A stretch of 10,146 nt of DNA from SAR116 cluster bacterium (GTDB lineage Bacteria; Pseudomonadota; Alphaproteobacteria; Puniceispirillales; UBA1172), in NCBI GenBank assembly GCA_002691725.1, contig NZIT01000061.1, positions 12,108-22,253 on the forward strand, in the 5' to 3' direction. Below, piece by piece: positions 7,445 to 10,146 of the stretch (position 1 is the stretch's first letter; every line of letters starts with the position of its first letter). The notes below the pieces were generated by a model that worked only from the letters and a program-made list of their open reading frames with translations, made no database searches and was not told the origin of the DNA. A program made the translations under genes and the position numbers.

Positions 7445-7482
7445 CATTGCCAAAGGGTAAGCATTGCCAAGGGTAAGCATTG
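7445..7482 (+). repeat. Short tandem duplication in intergenic region
   Basis: CATTGCCAAAGGGTAAG (7445-7461) is followed directly by CATTGCCAAGGGTAAG (7462-7477) and a third partial copy CATTG (7478-7482). The first two units differ only by one A in a run. It lies in the 172-base gap between the DUF1989 stop and the adaptor start; replication slippage is the simplest origin. No function is evident. Confidence 0.85.
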
Positions 7483-7514
7483 AATCCGGTGAAAACGCAT
7501 TATCTTTCTAATTG

Positions 7515-7542
7515 TTAGCGCATATTGCATATCTCCTATAAT
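7515..7542 (+). promoter_or_regulatory. Candidate sigma70-type promoter for the RND efflux pair
   Basis: A perfect TATAAT at 7537-7542 has TTAGCG at 7515-7520 at a 16-base spacing (or TTGTTA at 7512-7517 at 19). Transcription would start near 7549, upstream of the ATGs at 7561 and 7576 but downstream of an alternative TTG start at 7525, so it also supports the later starts. The -35 match is weak. Confidence 0.45.
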
Positions 7543-7575
7543 ATGACGCTATCATTTTGCATGGGCATAAAGTCA

Positions 7576-8787
7576 ATGATCAGAAATCGTTTTTGTCACT
7601 TAATCTGCGCCTATTTATTAAGCCCTTTTTTGTTATGTTTTGTTTTGGTGTCTTCGGTATCGGCGCAATATGGTCAATCTGCTCCTAAAGTTGAGGTTGC
7701 TGAGGTGATCTCTGGTGTCATTGCCGCCCAAAATATGATTGAAGGGCGGATTATTGCGAGCCAGGATTTAGCCATTGTCACCACCATTGATGGAGTCGTG
7801 AAATTAGCATCTTGGCGTGATGGTGATTTTGTTGATAAGGGGGTGCTGATCGCCCAACAAGATACGGCGAAAACCCAGCTCAAACATGATCAGCTTGCCT
7901 TACAGCAGAGCGAAACCAATCAGCTGATCACGCAAATTAAAACGTCTCTTGATTTTGAGGCTGACCTCTTGGCTTTGGCGCAAGCGCAAACGGCCTTGCA
8001 GCAAGCCCGATTAGAGCGGCTGACCGAATTAGCGACTGAAAATATCGTCCCCAAAGATCGGCTGGATGAAGCCTTGCGCGCGTATCTTCAGGCGCGGCAA
8101 GCGGAAGTCACGTTCCAGAAAAATATCGCCAAGCTCGAAAGTGATCTGATCCAAACGCAAATCAAAGTGGAATTGATCGCCATTGAGATTGCTGATGCCA
8201 AATCTGATATTATATCAAGCCGTCTCATTGCTCCGGCCGCCGGTCAGCTCGTTAGTGTCACCTCATTGGATAATCAGTATTTTCGCAAAGGTGAGATGGT
8301 CGCGCAGATCCGCGCCTCTAGCGGCTATGAAATTGAGGTTGATATCCCTATTTCCATGCTCGGATTTTTGCGGCAGGGCAAAACCATAACAGGCTTTGAT
8401 GCCGCAGGCAGAGAGCTGACGGCGATAATCCGCAGTGAGATTCCAACAGAAAACCAAAAAACCAATTCCCGATCTGTCCGCTTCACAATCACATCAGAGC
8501 TGACCCCTGCCATGATGGCTGATCAGGCGCGTGTGCGGGTGAATATCCCGGCATCGGATCAACAGGCGGTCGTTACGATCCCGTCTGATGCTATTATTCC
8601 TGATGCTGATGGCGTCTATGTATTTGTCATTAAAGACGACAAGGTGTTCCGCCGCAATATCGCTATTGGCGCAACCATTGCTGATCGCATTGTCATAAAG
8701 ACTGGCCTTACCATAGGTGAGAAGATTGTCACAAAAGGCAATGAGGGCTTGCGTGATGGGATGGCGGTCGAGATTGTTCAGCCATGA
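7576..8787 (+). CDS. RND efflux periplasmic adaptor (HlyD/MFP family)
   Basis: The protein links an inner-membrane RND pump to an outer-membrane channel. From ATG 7576 it has 403 residues and opens with a Sec signal peptide: MIRNR, a hydrophobic run, and a likely cut after SVSA at residue 30. Next come the first lipoyl half (VVKLASWRDGDFVDKGVLIAQQD, from about 74), a Gln/Ala/Leu-rich alpha-hairpin coiled coil (about 98-212), the second lipoyl half RLIAPAAGQLVSV (216-228), a beta-barrel, and a membrane-proximal domain containing IPSDAIIPDADGVYVFVI and ending GLRDGMAVEIVQP. No lipobox cysteine is seen at the cut site. The start is uncertain: ATGs at 7543 and 7561 and a TTG at 7525 share the frame and none has a strong Shine-Dalgarno. 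7576 gives the most normal signal peptide and lies downstream of the TATAAT box. The pump gene follows 39 bases later. The exported substrate is unknown. Confidence 0.93.
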   Translation: MIRNRFCHLICAYLLSPFLLCFVLVSSVSAQYGQSAPKVEVAEVISGVIAAQNMIEGRIIASQDLAIVTTIDGVVKLASWRDGDFVDKGVLIAQQDTAKTQLKHDQLALQQSETNQLITQIKTSLDFEADLLALAQAQTALQQARLERLTELATENIVPKDRLDEALRAYLQARQAEVTFQKNIAKLESDLIQTQIKVELIAIEIADAKSDIISSRLIAPAAGQLVSVTSLDNQYFRKGEMVAQIRASSGYEIEVDIPISMLGFLRQGKTITGFDAAGRELTAIIRSEIPTENQKTNSRSVRFTITSELTPAMMADQARVRVNIPASDQQAVVTIPSDAIIPDADGVYVFVIKDDKVFRRNIAIGATIADRIVIKTGLTIGEKIVTKGNEGLRDGMAVEIVQP

Positions 8788-8826
8788 GAGCCGCCGCAAT
8801 CCATAACAGAAGAATAATGGATAGAT

Positions 8827-10146
8827 ATGTCTAATCTGATCCGCATTTCTATTAATCATCTTACGGCCGTTATGGCGATAATGCTGATGATTTTCCTGTT
8901 TGGCTTATCGGCCTTGCAACAGGTTCCTATTCAGTTAACGCCTGATATTGAACGGCCAGTATTGCAGGTGCGGGTGAATTGGCCGGGGGCATCGCCGGCG
9001 GATGTTGATCGAGAGATTATCAATCGGCTGGAAAGAGACCTTAGCGCCTTAAGTGGAATTGAAAAAATCGTCTCACGGTCATTTTCAGGCTCAGCAAGAG
9101 TGACTATCACCTATTCAGTGCATCAAGATATGGATAAGGCGTTGACCTTACTGCTGTCAGAATTATCAGGGATAACTGGTCTGCCTGATGACGCTAAAGC
9201 CCCGATTGTGCGGACATCAAACTCTGATGATTCGCCTATTGCCCGGCTCGCCCTGACTGCGCTCAAAGATAATAATGTTGATGTGGCGGACGCGGCTGAT
9301 ATTGATGCTTTAGGGCGGTTTCTGACAACCAATATCATGGACCCTCTGGCGCGTGTTGAGGGTGTTTCTGATGTGTTCAAATATGGCGGTAATGAATTTG
9401 AGATGCGGGTCATTATTGATCCTGAAAAACTTGCTTTATATCGTCTTAATATAACAACAGTCATTAATGCTTTGCGATCAGCAACAACGCAGCAAACTGT
9501 TGGTAATATTGAGGCGGGCAAGCGTGAATATATTGTTCGTGTCTCATCACCATCTTTTACCCTGGCGGAAGCGGGGCATATTGTTATTCGCGCTGATCAA
9601 GCTGAGAACGGCAATATTATCCCTGTCCGGCTTTCCGACATTGCGCGGCTTGAAGTCAAGCCTGCCCTTGCCAGCAGTTTCCGCAGGCTTAATGGTGAGA
9701 ATGCAATTATCATAAACCTGACCCGTGAACAGGGGACAAATGTTGTTGAAACGATGGGGCGGATTAAAGAAAGGATTGCTGATCTCAATCAAAATACGCT
9801 TAAACAAATGGGGATTAAATTACGAGTTATATATGATGAAACCGTCTATATCTCATCGGCGATTTCACTGGTTCAGCAGAATATCTTTATTGGCGGGGCT
9901 TTGGCGTTAAGTATTCTGCTTTTATTCATGCGGAGCCTGCTGCCCACGCTGATCGTATTCTGTGCAATCCCTATTTCTGTCATTGGAACATTTGTTGCCA
10001 TCTCGGCACTTGGGCTTTCGATCAATGTAATCTCGCTTGCTGGCCTTGCCTTTGCGGTTGGTATGGTGGTGGATGCGTCCATTGTTAGTCAGGAAAATAT
10101 TTTCCGATTGCGACAAGCAGGACAGAGCGCCAAACAAGCCGCCTTT
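8827..10146 (+). CDS. RND-family efflux pump, inner-membrane permease (partial, 3' end off window)
   Basis: The frame is open from ATG 8827 to the right edge, 440 codons of a protein normally about 1,000-1,050 residues long. TM1 is at about 12-30 (LTAVMAIMLMIFLFGLSAL). The periplasmic porter domain follows, with VPIQLTPDIERPVLQV, WPGASPADVDREI, GIEKIVSRSFSG and a YGGNEFEMRVIIDPEKL segment, then LRVIYDETVYI leading into TM2 and later helices (about 350-410). The TM4 motif reads AVGMVVDASIVSQENIF: Asp416 corresponds to AcrB Asp407, while the next position is Ala417 instead of a second Asp. The adaptor gene is 39 bases upstream in the same direction, so the two form an operon. The ribosome site before 8827 is weak (GGATAG). 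It is closer to the HAE1 drug/hydrophobe group than to the metal group, but the substrate is not determined. Confidence 0.95.
   Translation, partial: MSNLIRISINHLTAVMAIMLMIFLFGLSALQQVPIQLTPDIERPVLQVRVNWPGASPADVDREIINRLERDLSALSGIEKIVSRSFSGSARVTITYSVHQDMDKALTLLLSELSGITGLPDDAKAPIVRTSNSDDSPIARLALTALKDNNVDVADAADIDALGRFLTTNIMDPLARVEGVSDVFKYGGNEFEMRVIIDPEKLALYRLNITTVINALRSATTQQTVGNIEAGKREYIVRVSSPSFTLAEAGHIVIRADQAENGNIIPVRLSDIARLEVKPALASSFRRLNGENAIIINLTREQGTNVVETMGRIKERIADLNQNTLKQMGIKLRVIYDETVYISSAISLVQQNIFIGGALALSILLLFMRSLLPTLIVFCAIPISVIGTFVAISALGLSINVISLAGLAFAVGMVVDASIVSQENIFRLRQAGQSAKQAAF

Overview
The window looks like chromosomal sequence from a Gram-negative bacterium, probably an alphaproteobacterium of moderate GC content. 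The basis is the gene repertoire (LysR regulator, RND efflux with a periplasmic adaptor, DUF1989, luciferase-like monooxygenase, betaine-aldehyde-type dehydrogenase), the dense packing and the codon use. A marine SAR116-like lineage is a guess from overall style only. No rRNA, tRNA, CRISPR array, insertion sequence or phage gene was seen.

Left half, minus strand (about 4907 down to 1): four genes run in the same direction with short gaps of 23, 48 and 70 bases, so they are probably one operon. In transcription order they are an aldehyde dehydrogenase, a luciferase-like flavin monooxygenase, an alpha/beta hydrolase and a thiamine-pyrophosphate enzyme of the acetolactate synthase / sulfoacetaldehyde acetyltransferase superfamily. 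The last gene runs off the left edge and reads open for 476 codons. Together they look like a catabolic cassette (oxygenate, hydrolyse, oxidise an aldehyde, then cleave or condense a 2-oxo or aldehyde unit), but the substrate cannot be read from the sequence.

Centre (4908-5885): a 102-base AT-rich divergent promoter region with a clear dyad separates the operon from a plus-strand LysR-type regulator, the classic layout for a LysR protein controlling its divergent neighbour.

Right of the regulator (5982-6763) lies a metallo-beta-lactamase-fold gene that appears broken. The metal-binding HxHxDH motif and the glycine-rich N-terminus are in one frame and the C-terminal half is in another. The expected start codon reads ATA, and the frames join cleanly if one base is restored near 6309. 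After it comes an intact DUF1989 (urea-carboxylase-associated / carboxyguanidine deiminase-like) gene at 6795-7403.

Right end (7404-10146): an intergenic stretch with a 16-17-base tandem duplication and a perfect TATAAT box precedes an RND efflux pair, a periplasmic adaptor (7576-8787) and an inner-membrane pump (from 8827, cut by the right edge). The pump lacks the second aspartate of the usual proton-relay pair.
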